Assembly: GCF_000786655.1 (NCBI RefSeq) | Contig: NZ_JROM01000011.1 | Coordinates: 1 to 64,000 of the forward strand | Length of the DNA: 64,000 nucleotides | DNA from: Kocuria marina | GTDB taxonomy: Bacteria; Actinomycetota; Actinomycetes; Actinomycetales; Micrococcaceae | Direction: 5' to 3' | In this document: in pieces, positions 1 through 10,400 of the stretch | How the letters are laid out: the number at the start of each line of letters is the position of its first letter | How positions within the stretch are numbered: position 1 is the first letter of the stretch | Position numbers and translations under genes: made by a program | Notes under the pieces: generated by a model | What the model was told of the DNA's origin: nothing | Seen by the model: only the letters and a program-made list of their open reading frames with translations | The model's database searches: none

Positions 1-539
1 CCACGGGGTGGACGGGCTCACCCCACGCTCGAAAGCCCCACACACCACCCCGGGGGCCTTACGTCAAGCCCTGGTGGACCAGATCATCAACCTGCGCCGA
101 GAACTTACCGCTGAGGGCACTTCACCAAACCCTCAAGCGCTGGCTCACCGCCCGACCCCTCCCGGCTACCACCACCGAACTCCAAGACCTGCTGGATCGT
201 TTCCGCACCTGGTACAACACCGCCCGACCCCACCGGGCCCTCGCACGCGCCACCCCGGCTACCGCCTACACGGCCACCCCCAAAGCCACCCCGACCACGA
301 CCACCACCACCGAATGGCGTACCCGCACCGATGTGATCGACCCCTGGGGAAAAATCAGCCTGCGCTACGCCGGGAAACTACGCCACCTCGGGGTAGGACG
401 CGCCCACATCGGTGAACCCGTGTTGATGCTCATCCACGACAACCACGTCATCACCAGCAACGCCACCACCGGACAGATCATCGCTGAACACACCATCAAC
501 CCCACCACCAACTATCAACGCCCCCACCCCCGCACCTGA
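1..539 (+). pseudogene. IS481-family transposase remnant (internally deleted, 5' truncated)
   Basis: Two pieces of one transposase lie side by side in different frames. About 8-115 reads as the N-terminal helix-turn-helix part (RSKAPHTTPGALRQ, then ELTAEG). About 115-539 reads in another frame as the C-terminal part (LHQTLKRWL, YNTARPHRALARATP, then the tail domain LRYAGKLRHLGVGRAH and ATTGQIIAEHT), ending in TGA at 537. The segment that should carry the DDE catalytic core is missing at the junction, so the element cannot transpose. The left end lies outside the window. The family is recognised from the RPHRAL motif and the tail domain typical of IS481 transposases. Confidence 0.8.
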
Positions 540-557
540 ACCCACACCCCCAGACAC

Positions 558-601
558 GACAAAAGGGCCCCGGAACCATGAAGTTCCAGGACCCTTCTGT
601 C
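558..601. terminator. Bidirectional stem-loop between IS remnant and tRNA-Ser
   Basis: Two 19-nt arms, 558-576 and 583-601, are near-perfect inverted repeats around a 6-nt loop (CATGAA). On the minus strand the hairpin lies about 50 nt past the 3' end of tRNA-Ser and is followed by a short T-rich run, so it probably terminates the tRNA transcript. It could also end transcription from the IS side. Confidence 0.65.
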
Positions 602-649
602 ATCCATCTACCGACTCATCTGTCAACGATGACCCGACTCAGGACAGCG

Positions 650-734
650 CGGAGGATGGGGGATTTGAACCCCCGAGGGCGTTAACCCAACACGCGTTCC
701 AGGCGTGCGCCATAGGCCGCTAGGCGAATCCTCC
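650..734 (-). tRNA. tRNA-Ser (anticodon GGA)
   Basis: On the minus strand the molecule starts GGAGGAT and ends ATCCTCC plus discriminator G, giving a 7-bp acceptor stem. The anticodon loop reads CCTGGAACG (anticodon GGA, decoding UCC/UCU). A long variable arm and the GGTTCAAATCC T-arm fit class II tRNA-Ser. CCA is not encoded. The decayed transposase lies on its 3' side. Confidence 0.93.
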
Positions 735-864
735 AAGCAAGCACGAGCACCACATACGTGGGTAACGTGCGGCCATCAGCATAACGGAACTGGGCGGGCG
801 GACGCGAATCGAGGAAGTAAGTGAGCCGCCCGCGGCGGGCACAGCGACGTCGTGAGCCCCCGAA

Positions 865-1779
865 CTACCCCTTCACGGCCCCTCCGGTGAGACCGGAGAC
901 GATGTAGCGCTGCAGGAAAAGGAACAGCAGCACCACGGGGATCGCCGACAGGATGGCGCCGGCGGTGAACACTCCCCAATTCTCACCGAACTGTACGGAG
1001 ACGAATTGGTACAAGCCCACGGCCAAGGTGTACTTCTGCGGGTCCTGCAACACGATTTGAGCCAACAGGAAGTCCGAGAAGGACGCGATGAACGACAGCA
1101 TGCCCACGACCACGAGGATGGGTGTGACCAGGGGAAGGATGATCGTCCAGTAGATCTGGGAGTGTGACGCGCCGTCCAGTGTCGCAGCTTCGTCCAGGTC
1201 ATGCGGAATGGTGTTGAAGAAGCCGTACATCAAGAAGGTGTTCGCCCCCAACGCGCCCCCCAGGTAGACCGCGACCAGACCCATGCGGGAATTGAGCCCC
1301 AGGAACGGATACACCTCGGAAATACTGAAGAGCAACAAGAAGATTGCCACGAAGGCCAGCAACTGCGGGAACATCTGAATGATCAACAGGGACATCAGAC
1401 CGCCCCTGCGGAACCTAAACCTGAACCGGGAGAAGGCGTATGCAGCTGCCGCGCCCATGAGAACCGTGCCCACAGCCGTGATGGACGAGATCAACATGGA
1501 GTTTCCGAACCATGTCAAGAACGGGTTCTGTGGATCGTTAAGAAGGTTTCGGTAGTTGGCGCCGGTGATCTCCGCAAACAGGTCGTTGGATCCCAGCAAG
1601 GACCCCGTGGGCGACAACGAGGCCGAGAGCGCGTAGACCAGGGGGAACAGGGCGAAGATACACGCGAGGATTGCGGCTACATGCTTCCATCCCCCGCGGG
1701 CGAACCGCTGCCCGGCGCTGAGCCGTGACCGGGACCCTGTGCTCCCGCGTGTGACATTCGAGGCTCGTGATGTGGACAT
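865..1779 (-). CDS. Carbohydrate ABC transporter permease, MalG type
   Basis: A 304-residue inner-membrane permease with about six membrane segments after a polar N-terminus. The EAA loop that docks on the ATPase is visible as EAATLDGAS followed by ILPLVTPIL. It is the last gene of the minus-strand cluster malK-like, lipoprotein, MalF-like, MalG-like, and its ATG lies 1 nt after the MalF-type stop, so the two are translationally coupled. It forms the heteromeric channel with the MalF partner. The long MalF loop suggests a maltose/maltodextrin-type substrate, but the sugar cannot be fixed from sequence. Confidence 0.9.
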   Translation of the reverse strand: MSTSRASNVTRGSTGSRSRLSAGQRFARGGWKHVAAILACIFALFPLVYALSASLSPTGSLLGSNDLFAEITGANYRNLLNDPQNPFLTWFGNSMLISSITAVGTVLMGAAAAYAFSRFRFRFRRGGLMSLLIIQMFPQLLAFVAIFLLLFSISEVYPFLGLNSRMGLVAVYLGGALGANTFLMYGFFNTIPHDLDEAATLDGASHSQIYWTIILPLVTPILVVVGMLSFIASFSDFLLAQIVLQDPQKYTLAVGLYQFVSVQFGENWGVFTAGAILSAIPVVLLFLFLQRYIVSGLTGGAVKG

Positions 1780-1780
1780 G

Positions 1781-3412
1781 TCAGTTGATCTCCTCGAGTG
1801 CCCTGCTGCGGCGGAAGGTCAGTGCGGAGACCACCGCCACCATGATGAAGATGAGGATCGACAGCGCGGAGGCCACTCCGTAGTCGTTGGTGCCACCAGC
1901 GAAGGCGATCTTGTAGACGAACGAGATAAGGATGTCCGTGGCCCCCACACCCGTGGTGGATTCCAGGTCTTGGGGTCCACCACCGGTGAGCAGATAGATG
2001 ACGTTGAAGTTGTTGAAGTTCATGGCGAAAGAGGCGATCAGAAGGGGCCCCACGGCCACCATGAGCATCGGCAGCGTGATGGAACGGAACTTCTGGACGA
2101 CTCCCGCGCCATCCATGTCCGCGGATTCATAGAGTTCTGACGGGATGGACTGGAGTGCGCCGGTGGTCACCAGGAACATGTAGGGGAACCCCAACCACAG
2201 GTTCACGAGCAACAGGGAGACCTTGGCCAGCCACGGGTTGTCCAACCACGGGATGTCCGCCCCGCCCAGCAGCACCTGGTTGATGTAACCGAAGTCAGCG
2301 TTGAGCAATCCCGCCCAGATCAGAATGGAGAGGAACGCCGGGAACGCATAGGGAAGGAAGATGATGGCCCGGTAGACGTTACGGAACTTGAGGTTCTTGT
2401 CGTTGAACAGCATGGCCAGGAGCAGACCGAGGAAGAACGTCAGGGCCACCGAGAGGATCGCGAAGGCGAAGGTCCAGAGGGTGACGGAGACGAACGGCCC
2501 ACCGAGGATCCCTGGATCGAAAATGGCCGCGAAGTTGTCGAGCCCCACGAAAACCCGCCACCCGGGACGCAGCTCCTCTCCCGCCGGGCTGACGAAGGCC
2601 CCCTGCCCGTTGTCCGCGTACACGGTCCCGTCGTCCGAGACCATGGCATTGGCCTGCTCGTCGTAGACCAGCGTGGGAGTGTAGGGATAGGCGGTGCGGC
2701 CGTCATCGGTGCGCAGCGCGCCGTCGGCCGGATCATCGGAGACCGGGACCCGCAGGTCCATGACCGCTTCGTGCGCCGCGGTGACCTGCCCGTAATCGAG
2801 GATGTCGTAGCCGGGGACCGCTTCGATGGCACCGTTCGTCACACTCGCACCCTCGACCGGGCGGAGCGCCTGGTGTGCGGAGCCGACGAGAACCCGGCCG
2901 TCCTGCACGGTCGCCAAAGCCAGGTCACCGTCCGCATTGAGCACCGAGACCGGATATTCCTGACCACCCGCCACCCGCTGTTCGTACGTACGGGTCAGCT
3001 GATTGACGGCCGCTTGTTTCGTGGAATTGTGACCATCACCGTAATTGGTGAACGCGGTGGCCGCGGTATAGAGGACCACGAAGATCTGGAAGATCAGCAG
3101 GAAGATCAGCCCGGGATAGAGGTACTTAGCCGGGAGCATCCTGCGGGTCGGTAGGAAGTACACGAGGTCCGCCGCGATCAGGGCCAGGAGCAGGAACACC
3201 AGGATGCCCCAGCTCTCGGCCGCCCATGCGGACAGGATGCCGAACAGCCCGAAGGCGTTGATCAGGGCCATGAGCACGAGCTTGATCACGAACCCCATGC
3301 CGAAGCCGCGCGAGTGGGAATGCCGGATGCTCGGAGGTGACTCCGGCCGGCCGTCACCTGCTGAGTCCCTCTCCGTCGGAGAGATCACTGGACGGGCGGG
3401 GGTCGTGCTCAT
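1781..3412 (-). CDS. Carbohydrate ABC transporter permease, MalF type with large extracytoplasmic loop
   Basis: 543 residues from an ATG at 3412 that overlaps the lipoprotein stop (ATGA). A longer upstream reading would run into the lipoprotein gene and is not needed. Three membrane segments at the N-terminus are followed by a polar extracytoplasmic insertion of about 200 residues, then a permease core with the EAA-type loop (DMDGAG then ITLPMLMVAVGP). The size and inserted loop match enterobacterial MalF rather than the short 290-residue sugar permeases, which supports a maltose/maltodextrin-like substrate. Partners are the neighbouring MalG-type permease, ATPase and lipoprotein. Confidence 0.88.
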   Translation of the reverse strand: MSTTPARPVISPTERDSAGDGRPESPPSIRHSHSRGFGMGFVIKLVLMALINAFGLFGILSAWAAESWGILVFLLLALIAADLVYFLPTRRMLPAKYLYPGLIFLLIFQIFVVLYTAATAFTNYGDGHNSTKQAAVNQLTRTYEQRVAGGQEYPVSVLNADGDLALATVQDGRVLVGSAHQALRPVEGASVTNGAIEAVPGYDILDYGQVTAAHEAVMDLRVPVSDDPADGALRTDDGRTAYPYTPTLVYDEQANAMVSDDGTVYADNGQGAFVSPAGEELRPGWRVFVGLDNFAAIFDPGILGGPFVSVTLWTFAFAILSVALTFFLGLLLAMLFNDKNLKFRNVYRAIIFLPYAFPAFLSILIWAGLLNADFGYINQVLLGGADIPWLDNPWLAKVSLLLVNLWLGFPYMFLVTTGALQSIPSELYESADMDGAGVVQKFRSITLPMLMVAVGPLLIASFAMNFNNFNVIYLLTGGGPQDLESTTGVGATDILISFVYKIAFAGGTNDYGVASALSILIFIMVAVVSALTFRRSRALEEIN

Positions 3413-4641
3413 TGGATCTGTCCTTCGATATTGGCGATCATGCGATCCCACAGCTCGATCGGGTCCCCGTTGCCGTTGACGATTCCGTTCTCGGTGGTTC
3501 CCCAGAAGGACCACACTGCGCCCATCGCGGGGATGGCGGGCATGGGCAGTGCCTTGGTGGCGTTCTCTGCGTAGGCGGAACGCAGCGGGTCACCCTGCAT
3601 ACCGTCAATGGCCACTTTGCTGGCCGGTGGCCGCCCCGTGCTCTTGTAGAGCGCAGTCTGTGATTCCGAGCGTGTCAGGTAGTTGGTCGCGAAGTCCTGC
3701 GCGGCCACGGGATTCGCCGCGTTCGCATTGACGAAGAACGCCTGGACTCCGGCGAACGGGCGTGCTTCCTTCCCACCCGCGGACGGGACGGGAAGAACGG
3801 TCACGTCCATACCCGCGGCTTCGATGTCGCCGAGCTCCCACGGGCCCGCGATGTGGAAGGCGGATTGCCCGGAGATGAAGGATTCTTTTGCGATGTCCGG
3901 TGTCATGGACGTCCTGAGGTCACCGCTGCGCCCCAGCTCCGCCAGGTAGCGGGCGAACTCGTGACCATTTTGTCCACCCATGGCCAGCTCGTTCGAGTAC
4001 TCACCGTCCGCGCCCCGCTGGAACACTTCCACACCGAACGAGGTCTGAAGGGGGTAGAGGTGATAGGGATCCCCGGCATCGGGTGACTGGCTCACCGTGA
4101 AGGGGTATTTGATGCCGCGTTCGTCCATGAGCCGATGGCCCTCGGCGCGCAGTTCGTCGAAGGTCGCGGGATCATCAGTGGTCAAGGCATTGTTGCGCAC
4201 CAGGGCCACGCTTTCCACGGCGTAGGGCACCCCGTAGCTGACTCCGTTGTAGACGACGGCGTCCCGCGCGTTCTTCGTGAATTCCTCACCCCGGTCCCCC
4301 AGCTCCACGGGGGCGACCACCCCGTTGGCCGCCAACTGTCCGAGGTTGTCGTGCGGTGACACGATGATGTCCGGAGCTTGACCCGTGGGGCTCTGGGAGA
4401 TGAAGTTCGAGATGGCCTGGGCGTTGATCTCGCGCTCGATGAACCGGACGTTCACACCCGTGTCGGCCGTGTATTCCTGCGCGATCTCACGCAGCGCGGG
4501 GATCTCGTCGTCACCGGCCTGGATGGTGACCTCCCCCGGCCCTCCGCCCAGCCCCGCCACCCCTGTTGTGGGTACGCTCGAACACCCGGCCAGTAGCAGA
4601 GCGCAACCAGCCAGAGCGGCTGCCCACCGCGTGCGTCTCAT
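3409..4641 (-). CDS. Extracellular sugar-binding lipoprotein of the ABC transporter
   Basis: 410 residues from the ATG at 4641. The start is MRRTRWAAALAGCALLLAGC: a short basic stretch, a hydrophobic helix and a lipobox (LLAGC), so it is exported and anchored by a lipidated Cys. The mature part resembles family 1 solute-binding proteins (PDIIVSPHDNLGQLAANGV, FHIAGPWELGDIEAAGM, WSFWGTTENGIVNG), as in MalE-type proteins. An ATG further upstream would add 44 unlikely Arg/Pro-rich residues ahead of the signal peptide. It delivers sugar to the two permeases encoded downstream. Confidence 0.9.
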   Translation of the reverse strand: MRRTRWAAALAGCALLLAGCSSVPTTGVAGLGGGPGEVTIQAGDDEIPALREIAQEYTADTGVNVRFIEREINAQAISNFISQSPTGQAPDIIVSPHDNLGQLAANGVVAPVELGDRGEEFTKNARDAVVYNGVSYGVPYAVESVALVRNNALTTDDPATFDELRAEGHRLMDERGIKYPFTVSQSPDAGDPYHLYPLQTSFGVEVFQRGADGEYSNELAMGGQNGHEFARYLAELGRSGDLRTSMTPDIAKESFISGQSAFHIAGPWELGDIEAAGMDVTVLPVPSAGGKEARPFAGVQAFFVNANAANPVAAQDFATNYLTRSESQTALYKSTGRPPASKVAIDGMQGDPLRSAYAENATKALPMPAIPAMGAVWSFWGTTENGIVNGNGDPIELWDRMIANIEGQIQ

Positions 4642-4703
4642 GGGCTTGTCCTCATCTCTCGTTCGGGTTCGTCTTCCCGCGTGCCCACCGGGTCGCACGG
4701 GGC

Positions 4704-5870
4704 TCACGAGGGCAACCGGTTTCCGGTCGCGGCATCGAAAAGGTGGATGCGCTCGGGATCGGGAGCGACCCACAGGGTGCTCCCGGCGCTCGGCGGCGTG
4801 CGGCCGTCCGTCCGAACCACGATGGGGCTGGCGCCCCCATCGGCCCCTTCCTCCTCGGAATCGATGGAGTGGTCCGCGGCGTGTGCGGACGGATCCACCC
4901 GTACCACCGACGTGGCGGCTGTCAGCGGGGCGAGTTGGCCGTACACGTATGCATCGGCGCCGAGTTCCTCAACGACCTCCACCGTGATCGGGACCCCCGT
5001 CCCTTCCGCTGCGGGTGACAGGTCCTCCGGGCGGATTCCGACGGTGACCTGATGATCGGTCACCGCCTCCTGCTGGGCGGAGGACAACTGCAGAGAAAGC
5101 GTGCCCAACTCCACATGATCGGCGGAAACCGGGGCTCGGAACAGGTTCATGGCCGGGGACCCGATGAAGCCCGCCACGAATTCGCTGTTCGGTCGGTCGT
5201 ACAGGTTGCGAGGGGTGTCCACTTGCATGAGCACCCCGTCCTTGAGCACAGCCACCCGGTCACCCATGGTCATGGCCTCCACCTGATCGTGGGTCACGTA
5301 CACCGTGGTCACACCCAGCCGACGGGTCAGGGACGCGATCTGGGTCCGCGTCTGGACACGCAGCTTGGCATCCAAGTTGGACAGTGGCTCGTCCATGAGA
5401 AACACCTGCGGTGAACGGACGATCGCGCGTCCCATGGCGACGCGCTGCCGCTGGCCACCGGAGAGCGCTTTCGGTTTGCGATCGAGATACTGCGTCAGGT
5501 CCAGGATCTTCGCGGCCTCTTCGACCCGACGATGCCGTTCCTCGGGACTCACCTTGGCGATCTTGAGCGCGAAGCCCATGTTCTCCGCCACCGTCATGTG
5601 CGGATAGAGGGCGTAGTTCTGGAAGACCATGGCGATGTCTCGATCACGGGACGGGACATCCGTAACATCACGGTCACCGATCAGGATCGTGCCGTCCGTG
5701 ACCTCCTCGAGTCCGGCCAGCATGCGCAGAGTCGTCGATTTGCCGCATCCGGAGGGACCGACCAGGACCAGGAACTCCCCGTCCGCGACATCGAGGTTCA
5801 GATCGGTCACGGAGGGGCGCGCGGCGCCCGGGTACTGACACGTGATGTGGTCGAAGGTTACGGCGGCCAT
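4704..5870 (-). CDS. Sugar ABC transporter ATPase, MalK/MsmK/UgpC family
   Basis: 388 residues. Walker A is GPSGCGKST at residues 38-46, the signature is LSGGQRQRVAMGRA, Walker B is VFLMDEPLSNLDA, followed by the switch His region (VYVTHDQVEAMTMGDR). After about residue 235 comes the TOBE-type regulatory extension found in MalK/UgpC proteins. The extension carries an Asp/Glu/Ser-rich insert (HSIDSEEEGADGG) that looks disordered. It is the first gene of the minus-strand transporter operon and faces the broken LacI regulator across a 374-bp control region. Confidence 0.92.
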   Translation of the reverse strand: MAAVTFDHITCQYPGAARPSVTDLNLDVADGEFLVLVGPSGCGKSTTLRMLAGLEEVTDGTILIGDRDVTDVPSRDRDIAMVFQNYALYPHMTVAENMGFALKIAKVSPEERHRRVEEAAKILDLTQYLDRKPKALSGGQRQRVAMGRAIVRSPQVFLMDEPLSNLDAKLRVQTRTQIASLTRRLGVTTVYVTHDQVEAMTMGDRVAVLKDGVLMQVDTPRNLYDRPNSEFVAGFIGSPAMNLFRAPVSADHVELGTLSLQLSSAQQEAVTDHQVTVGIRPEDLSPAAEGTGVPITVEVVEELGADAYVYGQLAPLTAATSVVRVDPSAHAADHSIDSEEEGADGGASPIVVRTDGRTPPSAGSTLWVAPDPERIHLFDAATGNRLPS

Positions 5871-6244
5871 GGGCTGAGATTCCTTTCAGAGTCCCCGTCT
5901 CGGGGAGTTCCGACATGTCACGAGGAGACTGTCGGGCGTCACCACCAGTATGCGATAGTGACGGACCTCACCAATATAAGCGATTACATTCACAGGGGTG
6001 GTGATCAGCGTTTTGTTGCGATGACATGTCGGAAGGCAGGAGCAAGCGTTCCCAAAAAGACTGGCCAGGACCGCAGGTAGGGAGGGACCACACGTTGGTC
6101 CGAGACCCGTCCACCGTGGAGGGTTTTCGGGCCATAATTGGCGCATGCGGCGGTGGCGGCTCGCATCGCAGCTCATCCACCGCCCCACCACGTGCTCCAT
6201 GAGGAACCACGCTGGTACTCGCCCCTCGATGCGGAGGCACGCCC
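5871..6244. promoter_or_regulatory. Divergent control region of sugar transporter and LacI gene
   Basis: No gene is seen in these 374 bp. A perfect 13-bp inverted repeat, TTCCGACATGTCA at 5908-5920 and its complement at 6022-6034, flanks an A/T-richer stretch (around 5950-6020). Each arm contains the 8-bp palindrome GACATGTC. This is the best operator candidate for the adjacent LacI-family protein, with the two sites placed as for DNA looping. The assignment is inference. Confidence 0.45.
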
Positions 6245-7314
6245 ATGATCGCCCGAGAACTGTCGGCACCGCGTCGGCAGCAGGGGCCACCCCGCTTGCA
6301 GGACGTGGCTCCCAAGGTGGGGATATCCACGGCGACCCTCTCGCGCGCACTCACGGGCCGGGGGCCCGTCTCCCCGGGGACGAAACGCCGCATTGAGGCC
6401 GCCGCCAAAGAACTCGGGTTCGTGGCGTCCTATCACGCATCGAGTCTCGCGAGCGGGCGCAGCCGGAATATCGGCGTCGTCCTGCCCTACGTGGATCGCT
6501 GGTTCTTCGCCACGGTCTTCGACGGCATCGCGAGCACACTGACAGCAGCCGGGTACGACGCCGCCCTGTACAACTTGCAGGGCGAGACCTCCCGCCAGAG
6601 CGTGCTCACCGACTTCCTGCTCCGCAAAAGCTTGGCCGCTGCCGCCGTGGTCTCGCTGTGATTGACGCCCGGGGAAACCGAACACTTGTTCTCCGCCGGT
6701 ATTCCTTTGGTAGGGATCGGGGGTTCCCTCGAGGGTGCCCCCACGATCAGCGTGGACGATCTGGATGCGGGACTGCGCGCGACCAATCACTTGATCCAGT
6801 TGGGACACTGCCGTATCGCCTTTGTCGGGGGGCCTGCCGAGGCCGGCCGTTCGTTCCCCATGTCCAGTGATCGACGCCGCGGTTTCGAACGAGCGATGTC
6901 AACTGCGAGGCTGCCGATCCACGAGCGGAACCAACTCGTTTCGGACTTCACACGTTCCTGGGGGCCTATCAGCGGATCAAGAATTTGCTCGCCGAGCCGG
7001 AGCAACGACCCACTGCCGTTTTCGCCGCGAGCGACGAAATGGCGACCGGTGCCATTCTCGCGGCGAGGGACCTGGGTCTCGATGTCCCTCGGGACCTGTC
7101 AGCCATCGGCATCGACGCCCATCCCATTGGTGGGACTTTCGGGCTGACTACCATCGACCGGCGAGCCCGCCGCCGGGGCACCCACGCCGCGCAACTGCTC
7201 CTGCGCCAGTTAGTTAACCGGGGAACCGGTCACGGCGACCACGAACTGCATCGGGCCCACTTCATCGCACGATCCTGGACGGCACCGCTCGGTTCGAACT
7301 CCTCGCCGGCTTGA
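6245..7314 (+). pseudogene. LacI-family transcriptional regulator, disrupted by a stop and a frameshift
   Basis: The first 138 codons (ATG at 6245) hold the LacI helix-turn-helix (LQDVAPKVGISTATLSRALTGRG) and the start of the sugar-binding domain (RNIGVVLPYVDRWFFATVFDG). An in-frame TGA at 6659-6661 interrupts the protein. The same frame then continues with LTPGETEHLFSAGIPLVGIGG and GHCRIAFVGGPAEAG. A second lesion, a frameshift between about 6945 and 6985, moves the rest (RPTAVFAASDEMATGAI, then SAIGIDAHPIGGTFGLTTID) to another frame ending at 7314. Joined, the pieces cover a whole LacI protein. It would have regulated the divergent transporter operon. Confidence 0.85.
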
Positions 7315-7324
7315 GCTAGAGTAT

Positions 7325-7420
7325 GGGGCAGCCCCTCGTGTGGCGCCATCTCGTAAAACTCCCCCAGGACCGGAAGGTAGCAAGGGTATATGGGCTCTGG
7401 CGGGTGCACGGGGGGTCTTT
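7325..7420 (+). ncRNA. ffs: Small bacterial signal recognition particle RNA (4.5S type)
   Basis: The conserved apical part CAGGACCGGAAGGTAGCAAGG, with the GGAA tetraloop and the symmetric Ffh-binding loop, lies at about 7365-7385. The ends GCCCCTCGTG and CACGGGGGG pair to close the hairpin, and a T-run follows at 7417. Position immediately upstream of dnaX is the usual actinobacterial arrangement. It binds Ffh to target membrane proteins. Exact ends are approximate. Confidence 0.9.
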
Positions 7421-7487
7421 TCGTACCCGGCTCCCCACCCCCGCGAGCGCGCTGTGCGCGTCCGGGTCCCCGGCTAAGGTTTCATAC

Positions 7488-10400
7488 GTGACTACCGCCC
7501 TGTACCGCCGCTACCGCCCGGAGACCTTTCAGGATGTCATCGGTCAGGAACACGTGACCGAGCCCCTGATGACCGCGCTGCGCAAGAACAGGGTCAATCA
7601 CGCCTATCTCTTCTCCGGTCCGCGCGGCTGCGGTAAGACCACGTCCGCGCGCATCCTGGCCCGCTGCCTCAACTGCGCGGAAGGGCCCACGGCCACACCG
7701 TGCGGTCACTGCGAGTCCTGCCAGGATCTGGCCCGGGACGGTGCCGGCTCACTGGACGTCATCGAGATGGACGCGGCCTCCCACGGCGGCGTGGATCATG
7801 CCCGTGACCTGCGGGAACGCGCCACGTTCGCCCCCGTCCGGGACCGCTACAAGATCTTCATCATCGACGAGGCCCACATGGTCACGCGGGAGGGCTTCAA
7901 CGCCCTGCTGAAGATCGTGGAGGAACCGCCGGAGCACGTGAAGTTCATCTTCGCCACCACCGAGCCCTCCAAGGTGCTCACCACCATCCGCTCGCGCACG
8001 CACCACTACCCCTTCCGCCTCGTTCCCCCGGAACCGCTCATGCGCTACCTCGAGCAGCTGTGCCAGGAGGAGGGCGTCACCACCGAACCGGGCGTGCTGT
8101 CCCTCGTGGTGCGCGCCGGCGGCGGCTCGGTGCGTGATTCGCTCTCCGTCCTGGATCAGCTCATGGCCGGCTCCGAGGACGGCGGCATCACCTACGATCT
8201 CGCGGTCGCCCTGCTGGGCTACACGCACGCGGCCCTGCTCGACGACGTCGTGGACGCCTTCGCCGCCGGCGACGCCGCCACGGTCTTCGCGTCCGTGGAC
8301 CGCGTCATCCAAACCGGGCAGGACCCCCGCCGTTTCGTGGAGGACCTGCTCGAACGCTTCCGCGACCTGGTGGTGGTCAACGCGGTCCCCGATTCCGCCG
8401 CGAACATCCTGCACGGGATGCCCACGGACCAGATCAACCGGTTGCGGAACCAGGCCACCCAGCTGGGCGCGGCCGAGCTCTCCCGCTCCGCGGACATCAC
8501 CAACGAGGCCCTCAACGAGATGACCGGGGCCACCTCCCCGCAGTTGCACCTGGAACTGCTGTGCGCCCGCATCCTACTGCCCTCGGCGGATCACACAACG
8601 CGCGGCATCACGTCCCGGGTGGACCGTTTGGAACGCCGCCTGAGCATTCCTCGGGGCACCGGAATTCGTACGACGGCGCACGACGCCGCGTCGTCGTCCC
8701 CCGCGGTGGAACCGACCGCACGCGGAAGCCAGGAGCCCACATCTCCGGAGCAATCCGGCACCGCCGCGCCGGCACCCGCGTCGTACGACGCCCCCGCACC
8801 GGAATCCGCCGGGGTACCTTACCCGATACCCCCCGAGCTCGACGCCGCCGCAACGGACTCCGTTGCCCCGTCGCAGCCCGTGCGCCCGGACGGGTCCGCC
8901 GCGGACGGCGCGGACGGTTCCGCAACGGGTCGCCCCGCGGAGGAGACCCCGGACGTCCAGGAACCCACGGACCCGCAGGACGAGTCCGAACAGCCCGAGG
9001 GCAGCAGCCACCCCGCCGCTGCGGATCCCGTTCCGGAAGGCGAGCGCGGCCCCGACGCCCAGCACCCGCCCGCGGACGGCACGACCGACACCCGCTCCCC
9101 CGCGTCACAGGACGCGGGAGCCGATGTCTCGGCACGCATGCAGCAACGGGAGACGTCGAACCAGTACGGGTCCCAGCGGCCTGACGACGACGCATCCCGC
9201 CAGTACGCGCAGGGGGAGCCTCGCCGTGACGTCGCGCCACACGATGATCACCAGCCGCAAGCCCCGCAGGCGTCCGAGGAGCAGGCCGCCCCGAGCGACG
9301 TCACCAGCGGTGAACTGGAACTGCTGCGTTCCTCGTGGCCCGAGATCGTGTCCGCGCTCGCGGAGATCCGCCGCGTGGCCTGGGCCATCACCGTGCGAGG
9401 AACGCCCATCTCGTTCGAGAACCGCACTCTGCGGATCGCGTTCGAGAACGACGGCGACCTCCTGAACTTCCCCCGCTTCGAGGCGGACGTCCGTAATGCC
9501 ATCCAGAGCGTGGTGGGGTTGGATTGTGCAGTGGAAGCAGTGCGCCCCGGTGACACACGCGGCCGGCAGGACACCCCGGGTGCGGGTGGTCCGCCGTCGA
9601 ACGCGGGCCGTGGCACCGGGCCCGGTCCCGGGCGGGAGGGCGACGGTGGACAGGGTTACCGGGGAGATCGCCCCGCGCCCCGGGGCGGCGGGCCCCAGAA
9701 CGCTCAAGGATCCCGGCAGGATCGCGGATCGCAGCAGGACCGCAGGTATCAACGCGACGATTCCGCCTCGGAGCACGGCCAACAGTACGGCCCCGGACCC
9801 CGTCAGGGCTCGGACTCGCATTACGGCGCTGATGCCGGGTACGGATCCGGCTCACGGCGAGACACCGGTGCATCTCGCGGCGACGGACCCACCGGGCGGG
9901 ACACCAGGCTGAACGCCTCGGGCCAGGCCAGATCCTCCGATCAACCGGACTATTTCCGCGAGCCGGAGGGCTTCGGGGTCAATCGTCGTCGGGGCAATCC
10001 TCCCGCGCCCGACCGTGAACCGACACCGGAACGCGAGTCGCGGTCCATGCCCGATTCCGCCTCTCGTTCCACGTCCGGCACTGACCGGTCCTCCGTGCCC
10101 GCTTCCTCGTCGCACTCGGCGCCCGCATCCGCCCCGGACGACGACGAACCCGTCACCTCGTGGTCCGTGGCCTCCATTCCCCAACCGGGTTTCGCCGCAC
10201 CGAGCGGCGGGGATTCCACGTCGAACACCGCCAATGCGGCGCCCACGCGTGATGATTCGGACCAGAATCCGGACACGTCCGATAGCTCCGTAGGCGACTC
10301 CTCCAGGGACGATGCCCACCGAGCGACGGATTCCCCGGCGGACGACCGCGCTGGCACCGGCGATTCCACCTCGGTTCCGTCTCGTGAGGGCTTGGGCAGT

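Noticed and set aside
6659-6661. TGA in the LacI gene as a recoded selenocysteine codon
   Set aside because: LacI proteins are not selenoproteins, no stem-loop of that kind is evident, and a second independent frameshift follows.
7323-7487. In-frame N-terminal extension of DnaX by 55 residues
   Set aside because: It reads through the SRP RNA and its terminator; the protein similarity begins at GTG 7488.
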